Source: Bacteroides sp. AN502(2024)
GTDB lineage: Bacteria > Bacteroidota > Bacteroidia > Bacteroidales > Bacteroidaceae
Assembly (NCBI RefSeq): GCF_041227145.1
Contig: NZ_JBGFSP010000003.1
Coordinates: 3,348,001-3,412,000, forward strand
Length of the DNA stretch: 64,000 bases
Direction: 5' to 3'
Positions 17,710 through 25,623 of the stretch are shown here, one piece after another (positions within the stretch are counted from its first letter, which is position 1; the number at the start of each line of letters is the position of its first letter). Below the pieces are notes generated by a model. That model did not search any database. It worked only from the letters and a program-made list of their open reading frames with translations, and had not been told where the DNA came from. The position numbers were made by a program, and so were the translations under genes.

Positions 17710-18264
17710 TTATTTGCATAAAAGTAGTAATAAGGCGTAATTTATACCTTTGAGGCTTTCGCGAAGTTTGCGATAGGCGAATTTCTTTAACGTATGGACA
17801 GTGCCCTCTGAAATTTGCAATTTGTCAGCAATCTCATGATTTTTTAAACCTTTCATGGAGTATACGATGACATTTCGCATTTGGGTAGGCAATTCTTCTA
17901 CCGCTTTGCGAACTATGAGGAAAGTTTCTTGTTCGATAATTGCAGCTTCAAAACCGCTGTCAAACTCTTCTTGTTCCGGAAAATCTGAAATATCCAACTG
18001 TTCATGTTTGAGATGATTCAGGCATTTATTCCGGGTGACGGTATAGAGGAAGCTCTTTACTTTCAGAATGTCATCAAAATCTTCTTTTCGCTCCCAATAA
18101 GCCAACAATGCATCTTGTACGATATCTTTGCAAACCTCTTTGTCATCGATATAGTGGGATGAGAAAACACAAAGAGTAGGATAGTAGTCATCAAATAGCT
18201 TTTTGAAAGCCTGTTTGTTACCACGTTTTATGTCTGCAATTATATTTTTTATATGTATATTCAC
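17710..18264 (-). CDS. ECF-family RNA polymerase sigma factor
   Basis: 184-aa sigma-70 family protein. Region 2 is visible as LFDDYYPTLCVFSSHYIDDKEVCKDIVQDALLAYWERKEDF, and region 4 as VEELPTQMRNVIVYSMKGLKNHEIADKLQISEGTVHTLKKFAYRKLRE. It pairs with the FecR and STN-SusC genes downstream, the standard trans-envelope switch of Bacteroides. The target promoter is probably the susC operon itself. Confidence 0.95.
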   Translation of the reverse strand: MNIHIKNIIADIKRGNKQAFKKLFDDYYPTLCVFSSHYIDDKEVCKDIVQDALLAYWERKEDFDDILKVKSFLYTVTRNKCLNHLKHEQLDISDFPEQEEFDSGFEAAIIEQETFLIVRKAVEELPTQMRNVIVYSMKGLKNHEIADKLQISEGTVHTLKKFAYRKLRESLKGINYALLLLLCK

Positions 18265-18298
18265 TATTTAGGCTGGAGTGATTGGTCTATGAACTCTC

Positions 18299-19000
18299 TT
18301 ACCCGATTTTACTGATTTTCTTCAACTTTTCTTCTTCGATGATTTTGATTTTTCTTCCATCGATAGTTATCAGTCGTTCCGTAGCGAATTGCGACAATGT
18401 ACGGATAGCGTTCGAAGTAGTCATATTGGAAAGATTGGCTAGATCTTCACGTGAAAGATAAATGCTCAAAGTGGAACCATCTTCTTCAAGACCATAGTTC
18501 TCTTTCAAGAAAATGAGTGATTCGGCCAAGCGTCCACGAATATGCTTTTGTGTCAGATTGACGGTACGTTCGTCAGAGATACCCAAGTCGATGGAGAGTT
18601 GGCGGATGAAGAACATGGCCAAATCATTATTTTGGGCAATCAGAGTCGTGATGGCACTCATCGGAATCAGGCAAATAACGGAGGGCTCGAAAGCTGCTGC
18701 TGCGGTCACAAAATCCTGTTTGGCAAAATAAGCACGATAGGCAAAGTATTCGTGTGGTTTAATCATGCGGATAATCTGACTTCTTCCCCCCACACCATCT
18801 TTGAAGATTTTCACTTTACCACTGATGAGACACATCAAATGAGAAGGCGTCTCCCCTTCGCAATAGATGGTTTCATTCTTTTTGTAGGTTTGTATCGTAT
18901 AATTATTTATCAGAAACTCCCTTTGTTCGTTATTTAGAGGAGCTAACATATCGGATAATGGTTCCGAAATATCAATGTCTGACATATTTATTTTTACCAT
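18299..19000 (-). CDS. Crp/Fnr-family transcription regulator
   Basis: 233-aa protein with an N-terminal cyclic-nucleotide-binding-type beta barrel (YKKNETIYCEGETPSHLMCLISGKVKIFKDG) and a C-terminal winged helix (YLSREDLANLSNMTTSNAIRTLSQFATERLITIDGRKIKI). No Fnr-type cysteine cluster is seen. The stop is only 34 bp before the ECF sigma start on the same strand, so it may head the long operon or at least read into it. The start at 19000 is chosen for an ATG close to the promoter; MSDID at 18985 is an alternative. Confidence 0.9.
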   Translation of the reverse strand: MVKINMSDIDISEPLSDMLAPLNNEQREFLINNYTIQTYKKNETIYCEGETPSHLMCLISGKVKIFKDGVGGRSQIIRMIKPHEYFAYRAYFAKQDFVTAAAAFEPSVICLIPMSAITTLIAQNNDLAMFFIRQLSIDLGISDERTVNLTQKHIRGRLAESLIFLKENYGLEEDGSTLSIYLSREDLANLSNMTTSNAIRTLSQFATERLITIDGRKIKIIEEEKLKKISKIG

Positions 19001-19028
19001 GAGTGCTACAAAACTGTGTTATACAGCA

Positions 19029-19036
19029 CAAAAGTA
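19029..19036 (-). promoter_or_regulatory. Bacteroides -7 promoter box TACTTTTG for the Crp/Fnr gene
   Basis: TACTTTTG on the minus strand matches the Bacteroides -7 consensus TAnnTTTG, about 30 bp before the Crp/Fnr start. A -33 TTTG at the right spacing is not clear. It is the best-placed promoter for the start of the long minus-strand run. Confidence 0.5.
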
Positions 19037-19196
19037 GAAAGAAAAAATGAAAAAACGAACGAATCTATAAAAAGATTGCACGAAAGACACGGCTCTTTCA
19101 TTTAAAAAGTGTTTGTTCTCTGAAGAATACTCTTGTTTTATAGCGAGCACAGAGGCTGAGTCCGATCGAATTTTGGGCAGTGAGATACACGGCTCT

Positions 19197-19333
19197 CTCA
19201 TAGATAAAAATGAAAATCCTCTTTCAACCTATCACCGTCTTTCTGAACCCCTTTATTAATCGTGTTTACAGAGCGGTGATAGGTTAATAACAACCTATCA
19301 CCCTTATCTGTCACCTATCACCGCCTATTTTTT
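19197..19333 (+). repeat. CCTATCACC-rich dispersed repeat block, copy 2
   Basis: 137-bp block closely matching 1692-1828 in order and length: it opens CTCATAGATAAAAATG, has the internal inverted pair ACCTATCACC / GGTGATAGGT, and ends CCTATCACCGCCTATTTTTT. It lies between the Crp/Fnr promoter region and the second IS3 copy. No reading frame of note. Confidence 0.75.
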
Positions 19334-19415
19334 GATAAAACTACATGTTATAAGTCATGCTGTCTTATACGGATTTAGGTTGACACCTTTTTAGAGACAT
19401 AAAAAAAGAAAAATT

Positions 19416-19793
19416 ATGTCTAAATTATCTCGTAAGATTTATTCTGAGACTTTCAAATTGGAAGTTCTCCGTGATTACTTCAGTAGCGGTTTGTCAATGT
19501 TTGCTACTGCCAAGAAATGGGGTTTACCCAACCATACTTATATTCTGCGTTGGCAAAAGTGTTATGCAATTGATTCGGATTCCTTATCTTTGTCCCCCGA
19601 ACTTCTGTCAGATCTTCAAATGAAAAAGAATCCAAAATCAAAATCTAAAGAAGAACTTCTTGAAGCGGAAAATTTGCGTCTGAGAAAGGCTTTGGAACTT
19701 GAAAAACTTCGTTCCCATGCCTTTGAAAGACTGATTGAACTCACAGAAAGAGAAGAAGGGATTTCCATCTTAAAAAAAGATGGTGCCAAATAG
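19416..19793 (+). CDS. IS3-family OrfA (copy 2)
   Basis: 125 aa, identical to the OrfA of copy 1: transposase HTH followed by a leucine-rich coiled coil, ending through the A7 frameshift site at 19772-19778. Confidence 0.93.
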   Translation: MSKLSRKIYSETFKLEVLRDYFSSGLSMFATAKKWGLPNHTYILRWQKCYAIDSDSLSLSPELLSDLQMKKNPKSKSKEELLEAENLRLRKALELEKLRSHAFERLIELTEREEGISILKKDGAK

Positions 19794-19828
19794 TCACCGG
19801 CCTTCGTGAAGAGTTTCCTCACATCAGT

Positions 19829-20671
19829 GTGAAAACCCTTTGCGGACTGTTTGGCATGTCTTCCCAGGCCTATTACAAAAAGAAAAAAAATCTTTTGTCG
19901 CGTCATCAGATCAGAACAGCCATCTTGGATGCCGTCTTCTTCTACCGCTCAAAGGCTCCGGGCATCGGTGGTTTGAAATTATACCATGAGCTCCGCTCCC
20001 TTTATGGAAGCGAGATAACCGGAGGGCGGGATGCCTTCCTTCATCTGCTGCGTTCGGAACGCCTTATGCTGCCCCCGAAGAAACCCAGGCATACGACGGA
20101 CTCCCACCATCTTTACAAGAAGTATCCGAATCTGATCAAGGGGGTAACGGCACAATACCCGAACCATATCTGGGTATGTGACATCACTTACATCTGGATT
20201 GAAGGTGGCGTATGCTACCTCCATCTTGTAACGGACATGTACTCACATGCCGTTTTAGGATGGGTGCTCTCTCCCAGTTTGCATGCCGAATATACGCTAC
20301 AGGCACTGGAACAGGCCATCAATGAGGCCGGAGGTGGCAATCTTTGCGGCACAATCCACCATTCCGACCGGGGGGTACAGTATGCCTGCGATGCCTATAT
20401 CGACACACTGGTCACTCATCATATACGTGTGAGCATGACTGAAGATTACAACCCGACGGACAATGCGGTAGCAGAAAGGATGAATGGCATCCTGAAAACG
20501 GAATGGATATACGGCATGTCGCTGTTCAGGGATAAAGAGATGGCACGGGAGCAGATTACGCGAATGATTGACTTCTATAATAATGGACGACCACATATGA
20601 GCATAGGTATGAAAAAACCCATGGACGTATATCATGGAGAGGTGCCGGGAAAATCATTGTGGAAAAAATAA
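19829..20671 (+). CDS. IS3-family OrfB (copy 2)
   Basis: 280 aa, identical to copy 1 OrfB, with the DDE residues in VCDITYIW, HHSDRGVQYA and NAVAERMNG. A silent difference near base 20592 separates the copies. The frame is open upstream to the A7 site, so an OrfAB fusion is expected. Confidence 0.94.
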   Translation: MKTLCGLFGMSSQAYYKKKKNLLSRHQIRTAILDAVFFYRSKAPGIGGLKLYHELRSLYGSEITGGRDAFLHLLRSERLMLPPKKPRHTTDSHHLYKKYPNLIKGVTAQYPNHIWVCDITYIWIEGGVCYLHLVTDMYSHAVLGWVLSPSLHAEYTLQALEQAINEAGGGNLCGTIHHSDRGVQYACDAYIDTLVTHHIRVSMTEDYNPTDNAVAERMNGILKTEWIYGMSLFRDKEMAREQITRMIDFYNNGRPHMSIGMKKPMDVYHGEVPGKSLWKK

Positions 20672-20880
20672 GGTTCCATATGATAAATAAATACTATATT
20701 TGCGATACCGAGAGCCCGAGCACACTCAGATTTGTCCATTGTTTTTACGTATGACAACTATCTTAGGAGCAAAGGGAAGAAACTAACAACTGTTTTAGTT
20801 ATGAATAACAGAATGTGACAACTTATTTAGTAACTAGCCTCTAAAAGTGACAACCATTTCTAGTATAAGTCATGCAGTTT

Positions 20881-21046
20881 TTGTTTTGCGGCTTGAAACA
20901 AAGTGTTTCGCGGCTTGGAACAAAGTGTTTTGCGGCTTGAAACAAAGTGTTCTGCGGCTTGAAACAAAGTGTTCTGCGGCTTGAAACAAAGTGTTTTGCG
21001 GCTTGGAACAAAGTGTTTCAATTGCTTGAAACACTTTGAAACAAAT
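20881..21046 (+). repeat. 22-bp tandem array (locus 2)
   Basis: About six units of the same repeat family as 3498-3625, core GAAACAAAGTGTTTTGCGG with variants GGAACAAAG and TGTTCTGCGG, ending in a diverged CTTTGAAACAAATC like the other array. It runs to about 30 bp from the glnN stop codon, so it would be transcribed as the glnN 3' tail. The weak ORF across it is only the translated repeat. Confidence 0.85.
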
Positions 21047-21079
21047 CGCAGATGTCAGAACATTTCCGTGCAAAATGTC

Positions 21080-23269
21080 TTATTTGGTAAACAACAGTTC
21101 CCTATATTTAGGTAACGGCCATATTTCGTCGTCTACTTCCATTTCCAGATGGTCGATGTGGTCACGGATTTGATCGAGATACGGGCGTACCTTTTCTTCG
21201 TACGCGAATGCCCTTTCTTTGTAGTTTTCCATGTGGTTGGCTGTTTTTCTTGCTTCGGTCATTTCCCGCACGAGTATTTTGATGGAAGTGACTCGGTGTG
21301 AGATCTCACGAATCAGTTCTTTACGGTCAGCACTCAATATTTCGTATTCTTCAGCCGGGAATATTTCTTTCAGTCCGCGAAGATTTTCTAGCAACCGGTT
21401 CTGATAGGCTACGGCGGTGGGAACGATGTGATTGATAGCGAGGTCGCCCAATACACGACCTTCGATTTGCACCTTCATGGTGTACTTCTCCAGTTCCACT
21501 TCTAAGCGGCTGTTCAATTCGGTTTCGTTGAAGATACGTTCACCGATAAGCACCGATTTGGATTGGTTGTCAATATAGTGCATCAAGGCTTCCGGTACGT
21601 GGCAGATATTAGTCAGCCCTCGGCATGCAGCCTCTTGTTTCCATTCTTCGGAATACCCGTCTCCTTCAAAACGAATCGGTTCGGAGGCAATAATCGTTTC
21701 TTTCAGCAGGCGGAAGATGGCCTCATCTTTGCCTACTCCTTCTTCCATTAGTTTTTCTACCGATGCACGGAATTCGTTCAGCTGGTTTGCCATGGCCGCA
21801 TTGATTGCAATCATGGAGGCGGCACAGTTGGAAGAAGAACCTGCGGCACGGAATTCGAATCGGTTTCCGGTGAATGCGAAAGGAGAGGTGCGGTTGCGGT
21901 CGGTGGTGTCCAGCAAAATTTCGGGGATACGTCCGATACCTAATTTCAGTGTGGTTTTCTCTTCCGGTGTCATTTTCTCATTTCCTACCTGGCGGACAAT
22001 TTCATCGAGAGTGGACGAGAGTTGTGAACCCAGGAAGCAAGAGAGGATGGCGGGGGGAGCTTCATTGGCTCCCAAACGATAGCTGTTGCTAGCGCTCATG
22101 ATGGAGGCGCGCAATAAATCCTGGTTCTTATAAACCATCATTAAGGCGTTCACTAGAAAAGTGAGGAATAGCATATTCCCTTTCGGGTTCTTTCCGGGTG
22201 CGAACAGATTGATGCCGGTGTCTGTGCAGAGTGACCAGTTGTTGTGCTTGCCCGAACCGTTTACCCCGCTATATGGCTTTTCGTGCAAGAGTACATTGAA
22301 ATGATGCTTCTTTGCGATACGCTTCATCAGATCCATGACAAGTTGGTTGTGGTCGTTGGCAAGGTTGCAGTTTTCAAAGATAGGTGCCAACTCGAATTGG
22401 TTGGGAGCTACTTCGTTGTGGCGGGTTTTGGCGGGAATACCCAGTTTGTGGCACTCGATTTCGAGTTCTTTCATAAATGCGGTGACGCGTGGAGGGATGG
22501 AGCCGAAATAATGGTCTTCCAGCTGTTGGTCTTTGGCAGAAGAGTGTCCCATCAGTGTCCTTCCTGTCAGGCAGAGGTCGGGACGTGCATTATATAAGGA
22601 AGAATCTACAAGAAAATATTCCTGTTCCCATCCTAAATTAGCATATACGCGTGTGATATTCTTGTCGAATAGCTGGCAGACTTCCGTTGCTGCTTTGTCT
22701 ACGGCGGCAAGTGCTTTCAACAATGGAGTTTTATAATCCAGGGCTTCACCTGTATAAGAGATGAAAATAGTGGGGATACAAAGGGTGGTATCCACTACGA
22801 ATGCCGGTGAAGAAACATCCCAGGCGGTATATCCTCGTGCCTCGAAAGTGTTGCGGATACCGCCGTTGGGGAAAGAAGAGGCATCCGGCTCTTGTTGGAT
22901 CAGCAGTTTTCCGGAGAAGCGTTCGATCACTCCGCCATCTTCGCCGAATTCGATAAAACCGTCATGTTTCTCGGCTGTTCCGTCTGTCAGAGGTTGGAAC
23001 CAATGTGTGTAGTGAGTGACGTTAAGAGACTTAGCCCAGTTTTTCATGCCGTTGGCAATCAAATCTGCTATTTCACGGCTGATAGGTGTTCCTTTTTCGA
23101 TAGCGTCGATTACAGCTTTGTAGGCTTCCTTGGGAAGATACTCTTGCATCTTCTTGCGGTCGAACACGTGGCTACCATAATAATCAGAGAGTTTGTTGGA
23201 AGGGGCAATCACTTCCAGAGGCTTCCGGTTGGAAAGCTCTTGTAAAGCAAAGAAACGCATTTTTGACAT
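21080..23269 (-). CDS. glnN: Glutamine synthetase type III
   Basis: About 729-aa GSIII enzyme making glutamine from glutamate, ammonia and ATP. Recognisable parts: N-terminal GSIII region (THYTHWFQPLTDGTAEKHDGF), the ammonium/glutamate-site block (NEVAPNQFELAPIFENCNLANDHNQL), VNGSGKHNNWSL, and NRTSPFAFTGNRFEFRAAGSS; then a long helical C-terminus. Length is typical for GSIII. The start is set at 23269 (MSKMRFFALQ) because the upstream extension lacks family features and the likely -7 box is at 23300. The gene stands alone on the minus strand with the 22-bp array at its 3' end. Confidence 0.96.
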   Translation of the reverse strand: MSKMRFFALQELSNRKPLEVIAPSNKLSDYYGSHVFDRKKMQEYLPKEAYKAVIDAIEKGTPISREIADLIANGMKNWAKSLNVTHYTHWFQPLTDGTAEKHDGFIEFGEDGGVIERFSGKLLIQQEPDASSFPNGGIRNTFEARGYTAWDVSSPAFVVDTTLCIPTIFISYTGEALDYKTPLLKALAAVDKAATEVCQLFDKNITRVYANLGWEQEYFLVDSSLYNARPDLCLTGRTLMGHSSAKDQQLEDHYFGSIPPRVTAFMKELEIECHKLGIPAKTRHNEVAPNQFELAPIFENCNLANDHNQLVMDLMKRIAKKHHFNVLLHEKPYSGVNGSGKHNNWSLCTDTGINLFAPGKNPKGNMLFLTFLVNALMMVYKNQDLLRASIMSASNSYRLGANEAPPAILSCFLGSQLSSTLDEIVRQVGNEKMTPEEKTTLKLGIGRIPEILLDTTDRNRTSPFAFTGNRFEFRAAGSSSNCAASMIAINAAMANQLNEFRASVEKLMEEGVGKDEAIFRLLKETIIASEPIRFEGDGYSEEWKQEAACRGLTNICHVPEALMHYIDNQSKSVLIGERIFNETELNSRLEVELEKYTMKVQIEGRVLGDLAINHIVPTAVAYQNRLLENLRGLKEIFPAEEYEILSADRKELIREISHRVTSIKILVREMTEARKTANHMENYKERAFAYEEKVRPYLDQIRDHIDHLEMEVDDEIWPLPKYRELLFTK

Positions 23270-23299
23270 AAGTGGTCTGTTTTTTATCGGTTGATGGCG

Positions 23300-23307
23300 C
23301 AAAATTA
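23300..23307 (-). promoter_or_regulatory. Likely -7 box TAATTTTG of glnN
   Basis: TAATTTTG on the minus strand fits TAnnTTTG and sits about 31 bp before the chosen glnN start. No convincing -33 TTTG seen. Confidence 0.4.
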
Positions 23308-23529
23308 TATGTTTTTTCTGAAAATGCCCCTGTTTCTGAGGGGGTATTTTTAGAAATAGTTTGTTTTTTGTGGATAATGTCCCTCCCCGTCATATAATGA
23401 AAAACAGCTATCATACTTTTACTATATAACGATGGGTATCTGTCTTTACTGATTGTAATTGGGGAAAATGTTTACGCAAAATGAAGAACTAAATACGCAA
23501 TTGAGAATAGATAAGAAAAATGAACCTTA

Positions 23530-23537
23530 TAGCTTTG
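23530..23537 (+). promoter_or_regulatory. Likely -7 box TAGCTTTG of the PI-PLC gene
   Basis: TAGCTTTG fits the Bacteroides -7 consensus, 30 bp before the PI-PLC start codon. The -33 region is weak. Confidence 0.45.
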
Positions 23538-23567
23538 CGCTTATTATAACCTATTAAGTAATATATT

Positions 23568-24587
23568 ATGGAGCGAAAATTTTCACGAATGTGTCATGTA
23601 TTAGTTTTGACCATATCTGTATTAGTTTTTCAGAGCTTATGCAGTGAGGCCGCTCCTCAATGTACCGAAACGAGTATGTGGTTGGATGGTAGTGCGGAAA
23701 AAATAACGTGGATGAAGTGTCTTCATGATACGCTGTTAATGTGCAAAATATCCATTCCCGGTACGCATGACAGTGGCGCTATTAAAGGTGGAGATATGTT
23801 GAAAACGCAGTCTGTAACCATTCCTGTCCAGTTGCAGTTGGGAATTCGCGCTTTTGATATCCGTTTGGAAAAGAAAAATAATAAATTAGGAATCTTCCAT
23901 AGTTATGCTTTTCAGGATCTATATTGGGAAGATGATGTTTTGCCCGCTTTCATTTCTTTTTTGCAGGCATATCCTTCTGAAACATTGATTGTCTCATTGA
24001 AAAAGGAAGGGGGAGAGTTGCAGGATTATGCGTCTTTGGTGTCTGCTTCTTTAAGTAATTCTGTATATCGAGATTATTTCGTAACTGATTTCCACCCTGA
24101 ACTGACATTGAAAGACTGTCGCGGAAAGATTCTTTTTTTGCATAGGGATTCTGCAATGATTAATTATCCGGGTGCTGCTTGTGTAGGTTGGGAAGATAAT
24201 AAAACCTGTCTGCTTATTCTTTGCAATAAAGATGGAAAAGAAGGGCATGTGTTACTTCAAGATGAGTATCAATATGAGTCAGGCAAAGATGCCAGAAAGA
24301 AAATAAAGACAATTATCCGTCATATTGATGCAGTGTCCGGCCGGACCTCCTCTTCATGTAAATGGGGTATTAGCTTTGTCAGTGCAACCGGACTGCTTTT
24401 GGGGACACCTAAAATCTTTGCAGATCAAATAAATCAACCTGTAGCAGACTATTTGAAGCAGGAATGTAAACGAAACTGCGGCATTGTTTTTATTGATTTT
24501 ATGAATGATAAAGGCGGTAAAGAACTGGTGGAATATTTAATTGTAAGCAATATCAAGGGAGGCTATTCTACCGAGGCAAACATATAA
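23568..24587 (+). CDS. Secreted phosphatidylinositol-specific phospholipase C
   Basis: 339-aa PI-PLC X-domain protein with an N-terminal signal (CHVLVLTISVLVFQSLCSEA). Bacterial PI-PLC cuts phosphatidylinositol, and often GPI anchors, between diacylglycerol and phosphate. Catalytic landmarks are present: first His in ISIPGTHDSGAI (about residue 69), FDIRLE with Asp and Arg, and second His in GIFHSYAFQD (about residue 110). The C-terminal part (KRNCGIVFIDFMNDKGG) is the usual barrel closure. It has its own likely promoter and lies just upstream of a mannosidase and phosphatase locus, which suggests a role in opening PI-glycans. Surface location is not proven. Confidence 0.9.
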   Translation: MERKFSRMCHVLVLTISVLVFQSLCSEAAPQCTETSMWLDGSAEKITWMKCLHDTLLMCKISIPGTHDSGAIKGGDMLKTQSVTIPVQLQLGIRAFDIRLEKKNNKLGIFHSYAFQDLYWEDDVLPAFISFLQAYPSETLIVSLKKEGGELQDYASLVSASLSNSVYRDYFVTDFHPELTLKDCRGKILFLHRDSAMINYPGAACVGWEDNKTCLLILCNKDGKEGHVLLQDEYQYESGKDARKKIKTIIRHIDAVSGRTSSSCKWGISFVSATGLLLGTPKIFADQINQPVADYLKQECKRNCGIVFIDFMNDKGGKELVEYLIVSNIKGGYSTEANI

Positions 24588-24661
24588 AGTTCTTTTAGCA
24601 GAAATGCGCAAAGTGAAGAATATTATACGCATTTAGTACTTTACAAAGGATGTCCAATTCT

Positions 24662-24669
24662 TACATTTG
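24662..24669 (+). promoter_or_regulatory. Likely -7 box TACATTTG of the ROK kinase gene
   Basis: TACATTTG fits TAnnTTTG, 31 bp before the ATG at 24701. It would separate the PI-PLC transcript from the kinase-SusCD transcript. Confidence 0.5.
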
Positions 24670-24700
24670 TCTATAATTGAAAATAAAAAAGTGTAATACT

Positions 24701-25525
24701 ATGAAACTGTCAATAGATTTAGGTGGAACTCATGTTCGGATAGCACAAGTGGAAAATGGTAGATGTCTTAAAAAGATATCAGTCGACTGTCCGGCGCAGC
24801 AAGATGCTTCCGTGATTCTTAATTTACTATCTCAACTTATTGATAATGTGATGAATGAGTATGTCGAAGGCATTGGCATAGGTGTTCCTTCTGTTGTCGA
24901 TTCGGAAAAAGGAGTTGTTTATAATGTCACAAATATATCCTCTTGGAAGGAAGTCCGTTTGAAAGAGACTTTGGAGAGGAAATTCAGAGTGCCTGTTGTC
25001 GTCAACAACGATTCTAATTGTTTTACTTTGGGGGTAAAAATATTCGGTGAGGGACAGTCTTATGCCAATATGGTAGGAGTGACCATAGGAACCGGTATCG
25101 GGGCGGGTGTCATCATTGATCATCGTCTCTATGGCGGCGAATTTATGGGGGCAGGTGAAATAGGAATGTTGCCATATTTAGATTCCGACTTTGAGCAGTA
25201 TTGTAGCAGTTTCTTTTTTAAACGTTATCATACTACCGGTGCTGAAGCTGCTGAAAAGGCAAATGCCGGAGACCGGGCAGTATTGGAAATGTGGAAAGAA
25301 TTTGGAACCCATTTGGGTAATCTTATGAAAGCAATTCTTTTAGTGTATGCTCCACAGGCTATCATTCTGGGGGGAGGTATTGCATCGGCTTTTCCTTTAT
25401 TTAAAGAAGCTATGGAGAATTCGATGCAGAGTTTTCCTTATAAAACCATATTGGACAGGGTCGACGTGAGAGTCTCGCATCAGAAAGATGCAAATTTGTT
25501 GGGAGCTTCTGTTCTGATAAAGTAA
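24701..25525 (+). CDS. ROK-family sugar kinase
   Basis: 274-aa cytoplasmic kinase. The ATP motif DLGGTHVRIAQ is at the very N-terminus, then IGIGVPSVVD, NDSNCFTLGV, TIGTGIGAGVIID and the C-terminal LGGGIASAFPLF. The usual ROK zinc motif (CxCGxxGCxE) is absent; GEIGMLPYLDSDFEQYCSS stands there, as in a subgroup of Bacteroides ROK proteins. The start is at 24701 because the sugar-kinase fold begins there; the longer frame starts with TTG. It probably phosphorylates a monosaccharide freed by the locus (mannose, glucosamine or N-acetylhexosamine are candidates). Confidence 0.85.
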   Translation: MKLSIDLGGTHVRIAQVENGRCLKKISVDCPAQQDASVILNLLSQLIDNVMNEYVEGIGIGVPSVVDSEKGVVYNVTNISSWKEVRLKETLERKFRVPVVVNNDSNCFTLGVKIFGEGQSYANMVGVTIGTGIGAGVIIDHRLYGGEFMGAGEIGMLPYLDSDFEQYCSSFFFKRYHTTGAEAAEKANAGDRAVLEMWKEFGTHLGNLMKAILLVYAPQAIILGGGIASAFPLFKEAMENSMQSFPYKTILDRVDVRVSHQKDANLLGASVLIK

Positions 25526-25623
25526 TCGAAACATAGTCTATTTGTAGCTTATATATAGTTCTGTCTTGTAGCCTTTGGGTAGATTTAAAATGATCAATAT
25601 TATAAACTTTAAATTTTAAATGC

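Larger units (their letters stand above)
19361..20872 (+). mobile_element. IS3-family insertion sequence, copy 2 (76-bp deletion)
   Basis: 1512-bp copy of the element at 1910-3497, same orientation and same terminal inverted repeats, flanked by a 3-bp duplication TGC (19358-19360 and 20873-20875). It lacks 76 bp present in copy 1, and the junction is one 8-bp TACCGAGA that occurs twice in copy 1 (3255-3262 and 3331-3338), so it arose by deletion between short repeats. Both transposase frames are intact. The different duplications show the copies inserted independently. Confidence 0.93.

Noticed and set aside
1910..20872. Classic composite transposon with two IS3 copies
   Set aside because: Each IS has its own 3-bp target duplication (AAA and TGC), and the outer flanks do not share a common duplication.
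20870..21073. Short minus-strand ORF across the 22-bp array
   Set aside because: Its translation is only the tandem repeat read through; no start context.
21080..23302. Longer glnN start at 23302
   Set aside because: The extra 11 codons overlap the likely -7 box and show no GSIII similarity; 23269 is preferred.
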